Source of the DNA: Helopsaltes ochotensis | Lineage: Eukaryota; Chordata; Aves; Passeriformes; Locustellidae | Assembly (NCBI GenBank): GCA_013400155.1 | Contig: VXBM01000096.1 | Span: 1,146,265 to 1,210,264, forward strand | Direction: 5' to 3' | Length of the DNA stretch: 64,000 bases | Part shown: in pieces, positions 1 through 13,200 of the stretch | Layout: each line of letters begins with the position of its first letter | How positions within the stretch are numbered: the stretch's first letter is position 1 | Position numbers and translations under genes: made by a program | Notes under the pieces: model-generated | Database searches by the model: none | What the model was told of the DNA's origin: nothing | The model's input: the letters and a program-made list of their open reading frames with translations, nothing else

Positions 1-3000
1 GGAGGTAGTGAAACATGCCAAGTTTTCCTGGCCAAAAGAAAATCTTAATGGGTTTGGCTGGGGGCTTGTTCAGCTGCAGCCATGCTGTTCATGTGTGGGG
101 GGAGAGGCACAGCAACGTGAAACATATGTCTGGATAAAAGCAGCAGGACATGGCTTGTGTTACAGCTGTCACAGTGCACAGGCCCCAGCCTGACTACAAC
201 CAACAGTGGTTCTGGGAACAAAGGTACAAAATAATCCAAGTTTGATAGAGCAGCTCCTCTCTGTAAGACAACCCCCTAATCACAGAGCCTGCAGTGGGCC
301 AGAGGCACCAGGACAGCAGGGAGTGTGAGGGGCTGGAAGAGAGCTGGGGGCAGGAGCAGCACCCACCCCACACCTCCATGCAGGCTCTCCCCACTATCCC
401 ATGCAGCCACAGCTGATGAGGTTCCAAACAATTTCTTCTGAGGCAGCAGCTGCTGCAGATTTTGGTTTTGAGTTCCTATGCCCCAGTGGCACCTTTACTA
501 GGATTAGTCCAAGTTAGATATTTCAAAAAACTCAAAAATGCATGTAATTTATGAGACTTGTAGATGTGAGATCAAGGACAGGGCACAGAGGCGGCTGTTA
601 AAAAGTGGAGGAGTCCCCAGCATTCTCAGAACCTCCAGTTGTTGGACCTCAAACACCAACTACTCGTAGATCCCACTATGTTTGTAAAGTCACGAAAAGG
701 CTTTCACAGGCACACAGCTACCTCTCAGTCAGCTTCCTGGGAAATGGATATTTTGCTAATATTAGAATAGACTTTGAGGCTAGATTCAAGCATCACCAAC
801 CCTAAAAAAAAGTTCTCTTGTAGAAGAGCTGCAGGTTTATTTTTAAAATTGACCTTTTCCTTTCATTGGATGGCTCAGTGTTTTGGTTTCCCCACTTAAA
901 AAATTTCTAGTAGTGAGGAATCATCTCATGGGGTTTTGTGGATGTCTTTGTGGGATGGACTGGAGAAAACCAGTGTGCTCTGCAGAGGTGTAAAGACTTC
1001 CAGCTGGGTGCCCCAGTGGGTACGTCTACTACTGAAACTGGGAATTCAGTGCCTTTTTACATTAATCTAATATTAGGTTGTAGGGAAGAGACATTTACAG
1101 TGCTGCCTCAAAACCCATCTCCAAATAGTGAGTGGTGGAGATGACAGAGTATTCCAGCCAAAGGGTGACCCAGGCAGGGCAGCTTTAAAATCTCAGGAAT
1201 GCGTGGCCTTCGTTCCAAACCAACTGACAAAGTCCCAGCTTTTCTCCCATGGCATTGAGCTACAATTTACCAGTTTGGGTGTGTTCTGTTAAAGGGCTGG
1301 ATTCTCTTGATACTGGAAACTACTTTCATCTGCTTGCGAATGAATTATAGGTCTGTCTGGCTCTGTGCACTCCTGTTTTAGGAAAACTGGGCTTGTCTGA
1401 ACTATAGTTAAGATTCACATGGCTGGTCAACTACAGTCATGGCAGCAAACACTGCATTAACAATGATGAGGGAAAACCATGCACTGATAATGCAACTGCA
1501 TTTCTATGGCCCTTTTCATCTCAGCAGTACACTAAAAGCTTAGAACAATAAACAATCATGCAGGAATTATGACATGTTATGCCTAAATGCATCCACACTG
1601 TAGGCACACCTAGCAACCCAGCATTGTTTGAGAACAGGAAGCACTGCAGACCTTATCCATATAAAATCAGAAAGACATTTCAGGGGCCAAGAACAAAGCT
1701 GGTACGTTTTGAAACTGGCCAAGCCTTCATGTTCTTTAGAATGTGGCCAAGTACAGTCAGAGCTTATTTAAGAGTTTCAGACCAGAATAAAAAGCATCCC
1801 CTCCCCTTTGGCTGCTCAGCACCCTCTTTCCATGAGTGTTGGGCTTGCCTTGTACGATTTCCTACCAGATAAGCCCCCACAATCCATACAGTCTTCCCAT
1901 CCCTGTAAGGTCCAATTTCAACCAACTTATTGGACTTGTCTGAATAAGAACAACACAACATTTGCTTCTTCAGAGCCACAGTCTTAAGGAAGAGCCAAGG
2001 TTGTAATGAGAATGTTGCCATGGCATTCTACTTGAGGGGAACATCAGGAAGGTTCTACTTTGTAAGGTCTCTGGAGCATTTTTGCTGTGGGCAGTGGAGG
2101 AGAGACAATTCATCCTCACTGGGACTTGCTGCATTAGGACTAGAAGCATTGGCAGCTTCTTGTTCCCCCCACCTCAGTTTCCCCCTCCAAAGCTTTATCT
2201 CCACTTTTAGATTACTAAAGCAACAAACCCATGCAAGCACAGTAAAATCAATGGATCAGGATCATGGCAAGAACAGTATGAGGAGCATGGTTGGGTTAGG
2301 AGCAAACAAGAATGGAAACCACGCTTTCATCTACATCCATCCTTAACAGGCTCAGTGAACAAAGTGTAAGAACTACTGAGCAAAATAACGGCCAGTTTAG
2401 TTTGTAACTGCAGCAAAACCAGGGACTTGTTGCCTTTCTATCTAAAGATTCCCAAGCATGCTGGAAACTTGGACACACAACAATTAACAAACAAAGCTCT
2501 GATGTGGTTCCATGATGCGGCTGTCTTGCAGAGATGAAGTCACCCACCAGTGGTACGTAATGACTTACCTAAAATCACACAACCAGGGAGCATCACTGGC
2601 AGGCCAGGAAGACTGCTTGTATTTACTAACTTCCAGTCCTGGGGCTAAACCACAAACTTAAATTTGTGCCTCTTGCACTAAAAAAGGCTGCTCAAATACC
2701 CCCAGGGCTATGCATAAACAAGTGTCTCATTCTCAGCAGTAAATTTCAGCTCACCCACTCCCTACAGTTCACCTTTGGATACAGTTGTGTCCACACACAG
2801 ATCGGGACAGACCAAAAAACCCTGATCAATGTACAGCAATTCCAAAAGACTCACAGCAGCCTCACCAGTTTCAGGGAGACACAGGGATGTCAGACCCCAC
2901 TGTACATGGTCACCCCAAAGCTCTTTTTCTTGGAGAAAGAAGCCTCCATATGCAGGCAGTTCACAGCCAAAAGGAACCTTGATGGAGGCTTTTCTCTTGA

Positions 3001-5680
3001 ATGTCTAGATTGAGGCTTTTAAATGGCTTTATTCTCCAAAGGACTGAGCAGCCAACTTCTTTGAGTGCTTCAGCATGGTACGAGTCCATTAAAACAACTC
3101 AGAAAAATAATTTCAGTGCTATTATGGCAATTTTCACAGCTTTCTTCAGTGGGCACAGCAAGATGAATCTGCATTAGTGCTTTCTGGGAATCTAAATCTA
3201 TGTAAGTCCCAAACACAGGACATGCACTTTGGTTTTACAGGGTCATGTAATCTTTGCAGCTGAGCAGCACACCTGCAGCTGTTTGCCATTCCCCTGCATC
3301 ATTTCTGTGATCTGTTCTTTCAACCAAGGCTAATAATTCATGGCACATGGCAGAATAGACCTTTTTTCATCAAAACCAAATAAACCCAAATTAAATTATT
3401 TGTTTTATTCCCTCCCCCCTGCTGGGCCTTGCAACATTAGAGGAGGGCAGAAAGCTTTGATGATCTAGTTCCACTGGCATCACTTATTAGATGAGTTATT
3501 TCTTAAGTCAAAACCATGAATTTCAGGCTGCCACCCCATCCCAGCAGGATGTCACGAACTGCCTGTCAAAAAATATTGTGTTACTTTCTTTCCTATGTGA
3601 AATGCTTATCTTGCCTCTCCTTATCTGATTTTCACTTCATGTGAGCTCTAACTAGAGCTGTGGAGCAGAATTTCCTCACATCAGTCTGACAATGTGTTAT
3701 GAAGACCACATTGCACTGTGGTCATTCAGGATTTTTTCCGTAACAAGGATGAGTTCCATCAGCTCTGCTGCCCTACAGCCAAGTCTCCTCTGCTCTGGAG
3801 GGTTGCCATCCTCAGTGGGCGAAGTTTTGAGGAAGGACAATGAGCAAGAAGAAATTCCCAATTGAAGAAAACACTGGCAGACAATTATGTTTGCTCCAAA
3901 CCCCTGAGAATCTCTGAGGTATTAACTTGAGTGGCTCTTCCAGGCTATAAAACAGCACTCCAGGCCTAGAAAGTAAACTGTCAGTTAAGGCCTACTACCT
4001 TAAGTTTCAAACCTCTTAAGATTTCGTTGTTTTAATAATAATCATCACAGTTACTGCTTCAACTGAATATCCTGCACCACCTGGCCTTTTACTACTGTTG
4101 GTGACTGGAAGCTTATTTGAACACAATATAGTAAGACAAAATGAATTATTCTCACAGCTCCACTCTGTTACTGTAATTAATGTCATCACCTTTGTGTTGT
4201 AAATGAGGCAGATGCATAAGACAACTGGTTTAAATCACATTGTCCTTACCCTTGTGCTAATCTCAAGGGTAAAATCTTAGTTCCACTGAAATCAATAGGG
4301 AAAAGATGACATCAAAACTAGTCCTTAACAAAGATTTTACATTACAAGTAGAATGGAACATACAAAGGTCCATTAATGTACCTGGCTTTCTTGGGGGCGT
4401 TTTACTTTTTTCCTTTAAGAATTATTTTATTCTTCACTCTTTTGCCTTGCTGTAGAAGCAAGTCCCAAAGCAGAGAGCCCTTGGAAGTAGCAGAAAGTGC
4501 AGTGAAGCAGAAAAACATTTGCTTCCTCACGGGTAGGTTGGAGACTGCACCACCACCATCAAACTTTGTCCCTGATGTAATTCAGACCAAGGTAAACAAG
4601 CAACATTCCTTGCGAGTTTTAGAATAAAACTCCTTCACTTAGCTCCAGTTCAGGTACCATGGGCAGAAATGTCCATTATAGAGACAGGCTTTATCATTTT
4701 CAACTAAGGACTCTGCTAATCCACATAGAGTTCTGATCAGTAATTTTACCCTGTATAACCAAACTTCACAAGCCTGGCTCTTACACCTGTTGCTTCTGGT
4801 GCAACCCAAAGCATGGCATGGAAGTTTACAGCAAATTCCCGATGAGAAGAGCTTCTGGACAGGGAGAAACACCTCCAAAGGAACAAACATTTTCACAGTG
4901 TTAGAGCCAGAAATTTTATTTTTTGGTTTTTTTTCTTCTAGAGCCAAGAACAGAAAACATAGATCACTTCACCTCTGCCTCCTCCACCATCTCTTGGAAT
5001 GGAAACAAAATAGAAAACCTGCTGACACAGAATCCTGCACCACTAAGGATAAAGCAGCCGTTTCTGGACCAGCTCACTTAGGGTATGCAATCATTGGAAA
5101 GAAGTATTTAACCCTAGTCTCAAAAGTGACCTTTTCAGGTCAAAAGACCACAGCTCTGCCTCCTTCCTAAGTTGCACAGCCATCTTTTGGTGGATGTAGA
5201 TTTTCCATCCACCCCCATTTCTAAGAAACCAGCTGGTTCTGATTTTTATTCCTTAGCTTGGATTTAAAAGAACAAAGAAAACTCTTTTTGAGTTGCACAA
5301 ACATACAAAACTAATTTAACTTGGCACTGTAGTACTTAAGCCCAGCATGCAAAGAAACAGCCAAGGTCTCTCTGTCCTCAGTGTGTTTAGAAAAACTGAA
5401 CTCCAAGCATCCATTTGTTTGAGTAACCAAGCCAGATGTGCAATAAGGAACTAGCTGGTTTGTTCTGGAGTGCTGTCTTGATCACTTGGCTTTGTGTTAT
5501 CACTAAGATCAAGATATTAAATTGCAATGTTCAAGTCCCAAAAACCATTGTTGACTGTTACAACACACACAAACCAGTACATTTTGATATAATAATGAAA
5601 TAAGAGTTATAACCCATTCAAGTGTTGACCTGTCCAAACACTTGTTTTAGGTGGAACTGTGGGTATTTCTCAAAAATATC
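1..5680. other. No gene recognised; presumed continuation of RECQL5 intron 7 or intergenic
   Basis: No open frame here resembles a known protein, and none has convincing splice flanks. I looked on the minus strand for the zinc-binding and KIX-like RECQL5 exons that should follow exon 7 and did not recognise any, so they probably lie left of the window. The sequence is ordinary, moderately AT-rich non-coding DNA ending at the solo LTR. Very short exons could have been missed by eye. Confidence 0.5.
5676..5680. repeat. Target-site duplication ATATC, left copy
   Basis: The five bases ATATC directly precede the TGTTGGGGG start of the LTR and recur directly after its TGACA end at 6507-6511. A 5-bp duplication is what retroviral integration of several avian ERV groups leaves. 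Confidence 0.8.
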
Positions 5681-6506
5681 TGTTGGGGGTTAGTTTGTTT
5701 CTCTTTTACTGTAAGTTGCTAGGAGACTAACTGCTGGGTACTTGTGCGTGCTTGACCAAAACAAAGAGGTAGCCAAAAATCGGGAGAGGAGTGTAGCATT
5801 GGGCTACACTTCTTTTGTCTCGGGGAGTTTCCCTCGGAGGGGAAGATAGGCGAGTTTTGGGGGCAGGTAAAGGACGGGGCTGGGGGCAGCTACGCTGTCT
5901 CTTGCTCTCGGCATTCGGTGAGAGGACGGTCAGGCTGCTGCTTGCTGCGGGAAGAGTTCACTGTCACCACCAAGTCCGGTCCTGGGAAATCTACCCCCAT
6001 CAGCTCGTGTGCCCAGGAATTCTGAGCTCGCCTCCTCCTGCCCTGCTGGAGCTGGGCCAGCCCTGTCCCGCCGCTGCTGCTTCCTCGGCACCGCTCCTTT
6101 TGCTGCGCTGTGGCCCCGCACCCCCTGCTCTGCTGGGACATCCCTGCCGTTCCAGCCAGCACCGCGGAGCTTCTGACTGATCTCATCCTGCACCCGGGAT
6201 TTTCCACCGTTCCAGCTTGGTGTCTCAGAGTCCTGCAGGGGCACCGAGATCAGACTGCCCCGGGTTTTGTGGAGCAAAGCCCCTCAAGGTTCCTGGGTCT
6301 GTTCTGCTGTTAATGCTGTAGTTGTTGCTTGTTTTGCCTTGTTATACATACTTGTAAAGATCTGTTATTCCTATCCCCATATCTTTGCCTGAGAACCCCC
6401 TTAATTTTCAAAATTATAATAATTTGGAGGGAGGGGGTTTGAATTCTCCATTCCGAGGGAGGCCCTGCGCTCCCAAGCAGACACCTGTCTTTTTCAAACC
6501 ATGACA
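5681..6506 (+). mobile_element. Solo LTR of an endogenous retrovirus (avian ERV type)
   Basis: The 826-bp element begins TGTTGGGGG and ends CCATGACA, so it has the TG...CA ends and short TGT/ACA inverted repeat of a retroviral LTR. It is flanked by the direct 5-bp duplication ATATC. The interior is more GC-rich than its surroundings (about 5815-6300), followed by an AT-rich stretch near 6400-6420. No gag, pol or env reading frame and no second LTR is next to it, so it is a solo LTR left by recombination. Orientation is inferred from similarity, by memory, to passerine ERVL-like LTRs. The open frames inside it (up to 121 codons) are chance frames in GC-rich LTR sequence. The well-kept ends and duplication suggest a fairly young insertion. 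Confidence 0.85.
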
Positions 6507-6511
6507 ATATC
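6507..6511. repeat. Target-site duplication ATATC, right copy
   Basis: This is the right-hand match of the bases at 5676-5680 and fixes the LTR boundary at 6506. Confidence 0.8.
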
Positions 6512-7547
6512 CAATTCCAGTTCCTACTGAAGCAAAATTTGAAGATCCATAGGTCTCATGCCAGCTGGCTTGTTGCAATGCCTCCCAAAATCTTGCTCAT
6601 GAGGTAAAAGAACAGCAAATATTGGTGACAAAAGTGAGGCACTTAACTTTAGCTAGACTAATAATATTTGCAGTAACAGTAGCTCCTGATGATCACTCTG
6701 AGAATAAAGAACGCCTAAGATTAACTGAGCAGGGCAGGAGGGATTAGCTCCACAAGGGAGACAGCTCCCTGACAGATCCAGGGGTTTTTGCTTTGCTCAT
6801 CATCAGCAGTGATGGGCGGAATACACTGTTCACTTCATATATTGCTCTGTGGCTTAAAAGAAAAAAACCCCTAAATTTAGCTTTCTTTATAAAATTGCAT
6901 TCTTCTTAAGAATTTGAAAAGCATCCAGCTGTCCCTAGTGAATGCAGATGTGAACTTTTAGTATCACATACAGTAAAACTGGTTAATAAAACATTATTAA
7001 TGCTATTGTATTGAGGTGTTGAGGTAAATGCCTTTCTTTTTGAAGGGAGGGTTCTGTACCTCAAAGTGCAAGAAGCCTTCAAGGGATAGTAGCCACAAGT
7101 CTACTTTGTGTTACTCAGTAAGAAAAAACTGAAGACTGTACAGTGGAGTTCAGCATTCAGAATTCAAGTTGGGTTAGAATTGCATTTGTTTCTGGAAGGA
7201 CAAGTTAGCATAACTGGAAAAAAAAGTACTTTGATTGAGTCAGAGCCAAGGGCAGGCACTGTCCAGTCTAACTCAGTGCCTGCTGGAAAACATGTCCTTG
7301 TAGCAGACACACCGTTTGGACTTTGCTTAACAGTGCAGTTGACAAAAACACCCTTGAAGCTGGATTTTGAAATAAAAACAGTGCCAGAACACGTAGACAA
7401 TTAATAGTCCTCCACCTTAGCTACTGGGAACAAGGACTGAGACCAGATAAACTTGTTTTCCTTGTGATCACCAGCTGTATAAGAAGGCTGGCAGCTCCCT
7501 AGCATTAGTCAGTGAAAAGGTTTATTCTCTGTTTGGTTCTCCCACAG
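6512..7547. other. SMIM5: Non-coding DNA upstream of the SMIM5 coding exon
   Basis: No coding exon is recognised. The SMIM5 5' non-coding exon or exons and promoter probably lie in this stretch or further left, because the SMIM5 start-codon exon is preceded by a good splice acceptor ending at 7547. I could not identify the upstream exon. Confidence 0.4.
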
Positions 7548-7701
7548 CATAAAGCCTGGAGAGGTTGTGACAGAATGTCTTCTGAAGGCTTTCTGAAGGA
7601 AGTTCAAGACATTGGTGAGAAGTTTCTCCTTAAGCTCCAGAAACTGCCCAAGGCTGAGCCAGTGGAGATTGTCAGCTTTTCTGTGGTTCTTCTGTTTATT
7701 G
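7548..7701 (+). CDS. SMIM5: SMIM5 first coding exon (coding 7575-7701)
   Basis: The exon follows a pyrimidine-rich acceptor (CCCACAG, ending 7547), has a 27-nt 5' UTR, starts at the ATG at 7575 and ends at the donor GTGAGT at 7702. It encodes residues 1-42 plus one base of codon 43. The peptide includes KLQKLPKAEPVEIVSFSVV, which closely matches the human SMIM5 region LQRLPQAEPVEIVAFSV. The intron interrupts the transmembrane segment. The longer open frame upstream of 7575 runs through the acceptor and is not used. Confidence 0.9.
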
Positions 7702-9194
7702 GTGAGTTTGTGGGTGGAGGCAAAAGGGTTTCAGAATTTCTGTCCTCTTCTATGGGGGCAACTTGCTCCACAGGTTGTGTAAGTGGGTTGGTGGTGTGGG
7801 CTGTTGTCTTCTAGATTGTGCCCAGGTTAATTCCTAGGTAATTTTTTAACACTCAGCATGTACCCCTACATAATTTCAGGGCATGTCAACAGTACAGCTT
7901 TCCCCAAAGCTCCCATTTTAAACATTAGTTAAATCAGCAATATTTTAACTGACCCAGAGCCGCTGTAATATTTTGATGCATAGGAGACAGTTTATGACAA
8001 ATGGTATTAGAGCATCTCCCTGCCACAGAAGACAAGAGAGACTCTGGGTGTCATTCCTGTATTGGCTCAGTGGAAGCCAATATGCTTCACGTGAGCCTAT
8101 TTATTCTCCTCTGGTAATGGCAGTCCCTCCTGCTGCTCTGTGTGGGGATGACATGGAACGAATAACAGAGAACTGCTGGATCAAGAGGGATGAAGTTTGT
8201 TTATACAATGGGAAAACAAGCAGGAAGGAAGACAGGCCCTGCTCCTTAAAGACAGGGCTTGCTCCCGGCCAAAAGGAAGGGTGTGTATCCAGCTGGACAC
8301 TCCTCCCTGGGCTGGAATTCACAAAGTCACACCTGCTGCTTTATTTAGTTCATCCCTACATCTGGTTCCCCATAGGTCTGGTTACCTGGCAGCCCAGGTC
8401 CAGGCTTTAAAGGAACACATGCACACAAAGAGGCATGCTCACACTTACAAGTTCTGCAGGATCAAACATGTCAACATTTTCTGCTCTAGATAAACTAACA
8501 CATCCCTGCCAACACCAACCATCCCAGCTAGAGTAGAGGACAGTAAGCTAGCCCACTGTTCTGTGAAACAAACCCCTGCACTTGAAGTATCTTATTTTTT
8601 CAAGCTAAATATAGAAGAGTAAAGCCAACCCAGTCATGAGTCTCTATGCTTAAAGAGTATGCTGAACTCACTCTTCAAAAATACTCCTCAAACTCAAACT
8701 CCTTTGAGTCTGGTTACTCAAAAATCCAAAGCTGGATTTTCATCCTTTCCAGGCACATAGCTCAGCTTAGGTACTGCATATCAGCTCCCAAACAACAACC
8801 CATTAAGTGGGCAAAGAAACCCTCACAGGGTTTGGAACCTCTTAAGGTCTTGAAATGCCCAGTAATGATTGTCCAGATTAAACGGAAAACCAGTAAAAAG
8901 GAGCAGGAACTTAGGATGAGGAAGACGGGGATATAGGGCAAAAAAAAAAAAATCTCAAGAAACCATGCTGTGCTCATTTTGCTACTCACCAAACAACTTG
9001 GAGGAGACATAGGATTACTCTGCACAGATTATTCCTATGCTATGAAGCAATATCCTTTGTTTCTCTTTCCAGTTACTGTGCTGGTGCTCACGATCATTGC
9101 CTGCAGTTGCTGCTGCTACAGCTGCTGTGGCTGTGATGGACGCCCTGACCCCAGACACAGGAAGAGCCAAGTCCGCCCAGCTACCCATTCATGA
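7575..9194 (+). CDS. SMIM5: SMIM5, small integral membrane protein 5 (two coding exons joined)
   Basis: Coding exons 7575-7701 and 9073-9194 join in phase 1 to give an 82-residue protein; the human protein is 77 residues. Visible parts in order are: an amphipathic, Lys/Glu-rich N-terminus (1-30); one predicted transmembrane helix (about 31-52, IVSFSVVLLFIVTVLVLTII); a cysteine-rich juxtamembrane cluster (ACSCCCYSCCGC, about 53-64); and a basic, proline-containing tail. There is no cleavable signal peptide. The cysteine cluster is typical of palmitoylation sites, which is inference. The molecular function of SMIM5 is not established. The gene is on the strand opposite RECQL5 and lies upstream of SMIM6, the same arrangement as in human. 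Confidence 0.9.
7702..9072 (+). other. SMIM5: SMIM5 intron
   Basis: A 1371-bp intron with donor GTGAGT and acceptor TCTCTTTCCAG. It holds no other recognisable gene. A short A run is present at 8940-8951. Confidence 0.85.
9073..9194 (+). CDS. SMIM5: SMIM5 second coding exon
   Basis: Starts after CTTTCCAG at 9072 and completes codon 43. It encodes the rest of the membrane helix, the Cys cluster and the tail RPDPRHRKSQVRPATHS, then TGA at 9192-9194. The carried phase (1 + 2 bases) matches exon 1 exactly. Confidence 0.9.
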
Positions 9195-10290
9195 AGTGAC
9201 ACAACCTGCTATCAAGGACATGCACGGACATCATGATTCAGTCCTATGGGAATGACTTTCCACAGTAGCCCACTGAAAATGGCAATAACAGTATTAATTA
9301 GCATGACTCAAAGGACCAGAAATCACAGCGTGGAATTCCTTCTCTCTGTGACTGCCACTACTGTGACCAGAAAGGTAAAGCTCCTTTACCATCACTGTCT
9401 CCCTCCTCTGGGCCAGGATGGGGTGGGGGGGCATGGACACAGATTGCTGAGAAAAGAGACAGCTTTCCCAAAGACAGCCCTGCAGCTGGGCCAGCTGAGG
9501 ATCCCCTCTGGGACATGGAGCCATGGAGCAAAGCAGAGGCCATGCACACAGCCACACATGAGGCACTGCCTGTGCTCCTCATTAGAAGGATGGTACTGGG
9601 CATTAGCAAAACCCACTGACACCACTGGGAGGTCCAGTTGCTCAGGTCATCGTGGATCAAGGTCAGACCTGATGCAGGAGACATATTTGCAGGAGACTGA
9701 GATATCTGCTGAAAACAACAAATGGTGGACCTTCTGGTCCAGATGTGCCAGCTGAGGCTCTGGGTACAGCTGGTAACAACTGCCCCCAGTGTCATTTCAT
9801 TGATGATACAATGATGGGAAATCGCCAAAGAACAAACCAGATCATGTGGAAGCAGAATCTTTGTAAACAGAAAGATGAAGGGAAAACCTCACCAATCCTA
9901 TGGCATATTTTGATCATTCTCTCCTCAACATGCTCCCTCGCCATCTGCTGTGGTTCTGCTCTTCTGCTTATTGCAGATGAATGTTCTTGCAGAGCATGGA
10001 AGCTCCAGGAGATGAACAAATCCCAATCCTTATTTGATGGATCTGCGTGCCTGACTCCCTGCACTGTGTGCAGTTTATTTTAGTAGACATGAACATGATG
10101 CCAGGGTTGTGTTTATGAGCATGCACAGAGGCATTTCAGAGGACTGACACATGATGGGAGCCACCTCTTCAGGGTATGTGTCCAGCAGCTGACTGCAGCA
10201 GTGGGCACAGTGACAGAGCAGAGCCCAGAATGGGCTGTTGGGCTGGAGTTCACAAGTGCAAATAAATCCCATTTCCATGCTGTCGCCACT
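9195..10290 (+). other. SMIM5: Probable SMIM5 3' UTR
   Basis: From the stop codon to the first good poly(A) signal, AATAAA at 10261-10266, which is followed within 40 nt by GT-rich sequence (TGTGTATGTTTGGTTT) suited to cleavage-factor binding. The open frames in this stretch (for example 9246-9755) have no recognised protein similarity. A second AATAAA at 10622-10627 could serve a longer transcript. Confidence 0.5.
10261..10266 (+). other. Candidate poly(A) signal for SMIM5
   Basis: AATAAA with a GT-rich downstream element. It is the first canonical hexamer in a plausible setting after the SMIM5 stop codon. Confidence 0.45.
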
Positions 10291-13200
10291 GTGTATGTTT
10301 GGTTTCCACTCTGGTGAACTTCCGAAAGGGATTTATGGACATACAAGGCTGTGGCACAGGCCACGACTTCCACAACTGGCACAGCATAAGAAGGCCACAA
10401 TTCTGCACTAAACTCTGAACCAGTGGTGTTTCAGCCCCAAATGGGAGACCAACCACCTCTGTGAGAAGGTATAAAAAATTGTATGCATATAGAGAAGTCA
10501 TCTTCTGCCTCTGTATTCCAACTAAGCATATGTCCCAAAGTCATCATCTAGCTAGGGACAACAGAATCAATTTTTTAACAGTGGGCTTTAAAATACTCTT
10601 CACACTTCAGAAGGTACAGAAAATAAAGAAAACTCTGTAAAGAAATGTATTTTCTCTGTTGCCTGCACCTATATTAGTAAAAGGCTTCTTATGTATTTAA
10701 TGCACTTTATTTTTTGCCAACAAACCAGATCTAGGTATTTGTTATTTTTGTACTGCTGCACATTGGAATATATCTGCAGCCAGAGACATATTGAACAGCC
10801 TAAGAATTACAAGAAAAATAAAATTCCTGAAACTACCAGTGTTACTTTTAAATTAATAAAAACAAAAACTTCCCAGTAGAAAATGAGGATGTTCTTTAGA
10901 AATAAATATTTCAGACTAAACTTGACAACTGCCAAGAGCAGACTGCACTAGCATGAGCTACTGCATGCACAGTTACACTGAGACTAACAAAGTTTAAAAA
11001 GCAAAAAAATTATTAGGCTGTCCCAAAGCTTTCACTGCCAACTAACATGTTAGGGGGAAACAATTTCAAGCACTGCATCAATTTAAACATTCAGAGGTGC
11101 ATCACACCAACCTCCTGTCCCGTAAGTCTTTGCTCATTTCACTCACAAACGAGTGGCAATCAAAGTGGAATCAGGAGCCTCAGGACCTCTTTTGCAGAGA
11201 CAGACTCAACAGATGTTTTTGTATCTAGATTAAGTCACAAGACCTGGGGAAGAATAGAGCTCACTTTCTTTCCAGGCTTGTGCTAGACAGTGCCAGCTGC
11301 AGACATTAACAGCATCCCATTGAATGCTGTTCCAGCAGCACGGAGCCAGCCTGTGCTAAGACGGGGAAGCTTGGCAGGCTGGACATACACCAAGGGCTGA
11401 CAGGTTGCTGTCACTGGGAACAAGCTGCCAGGCCTTATCTCAACAGGAAAAGCAACAAATGCATGTTTCCCAGTGGTGGTACAAGTTAAACCACTGACAG
11501 ATACCAGGCAGAGGAACAAGAGAAATGGCTCCTGTCTTATCTCAGCCACTGCGAGTTCCTGAATTAGAAACAGAATAAACACAGCACTGTCAAAGAAAGG
11601 GAAGGAAAGAAAAATAGGCAATCCGCTAAAGGATTCAGGTGGTTTTCTGGAGCAGAGGATCAGCCACCATGTAGAGGGGGCCAATTTCTACACACTTGTC
11701 TGGACCTCACAGACCTAATGTTCTGCTTTGGACTATTTTGTACCATTGCACTCAGCTGGACTATTCCTCCAGTTGGGATTCAGACATGCCAGTTCTTTGC
11801 CCCATCTGCTGCTTCCTTGCATACAGTCAGGGTAGCCTGAAAGATGCCAGAAAGCGCCCAGCTTCCTGCAGCTCTTCAGCTTCTGCTGACTACAGCCCTG
11901 CTAGTCCCTGGGTCCTTGCTCAGCATTCACACAAGCTTTTGTGTTATGGCTTCAACCAGTACTCAAATACAGGCACCTACAGGGAGGCAGTGAGGGTGGA
12001 TCCTCTTGTTTCAACCTGCAGAGGGAGATTCAGAAAAGCACAGAATAAGGTAAAGCTGCTTTTAACACAGCAACTGCCATTCATATTGTGAAAGCCCAGG
12101 AGGAATTGCACGGGAATACTGTTACTTCAGTCGTGATGATAAGTGTTGAAATAGTTTATTTCCCTGAGGAACCTCAAAGAGCCTGCAAGGCCAGCCCCTG
12201 CAGCAGAAGTGGTTGAAGTTCTACTAATGACTTAATGGAATAGCTTCAGTTCTGTAACATTATCCCTCTCTTTGCTTGGCTTGCGAAAAATAAGTTTCCT
12301 TTTACGTACAGGTAGTCTCACACACCACACTCCTCCTTCTCCCCTCCCTCCTCTCTCCAGCACCATCCCTCTGGTCTTCTCCAGACAGGAAAGTGATAGA
12401 GTTTTATTGCACCTCACAGCAGTGCAAGGCTCTGGAATGGGTTTATTCACCTAAACTGTCACAATGAATTTTGGACTGCAGGACAGTCCTGTTCACAGTC
12501 TCACTCCAGTCTCCTACTGGAGCTTGCAACACAGATCCAGTCAGGATGCAGGAAACACAGCCCTCTTCTCTCCACCACATCCTGCAGCCTGCCCCAGACA
12601 GAGGCCACAGTGGGCCTTTACAAGCACTGCAACAGCTGTAGGAGTGGATAAAGCCATGAAGAGGAAGAAATGTCTGAGGAACAACTGAATTAGGACTTTT
12701 TAGTTGGGTTCAAGGCCTTTGATTTGATTAGATTAGCCACACCTTTGCAGGAAAATCAGCTGTTAATCATTTACTGCAGCCCAAAGAGGCAATTTCCAGG
12801 CTACTTCTACAAGTCTCCAGGTACGGCAAAGGGTCCCTCATCACAGGCCAAGAGCTCTTGAAGGGGTGAAGAGGAGGCAACAGAGGACAACACCTACTAC
12901 AAACCACAACAGCTTCAGGTATTTATAAAATGTCATACAGCTCTCCTATTCTGGGAGGTGAACCGCAGTTAACAAAAGAGACAGGAACTTCCTGGGGTGT
13001 GCAGTCCCACAGGATTTCTGCCTTTAGGTCTGTGGAACTTGTATCTAGGCTGTGTCCTTTTTGAAGGCAAAGGAATCCAGAACAGCTTTGATGCAGCATG
13101 TGCTGGTTGGTTAGACTGAGCACAGTGATCTGCCATCTACCCAGAAAACAGACCATGAACTGAATAAATCTGGTTGTTGCAAAAGAAACAAAAACTTCTG

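Noticed and set aside
5815..6313. Open frames of 67-121 codons
   Set aside because: They lie inside the solo LTR and are not retroviral or host proteins that I recognise.
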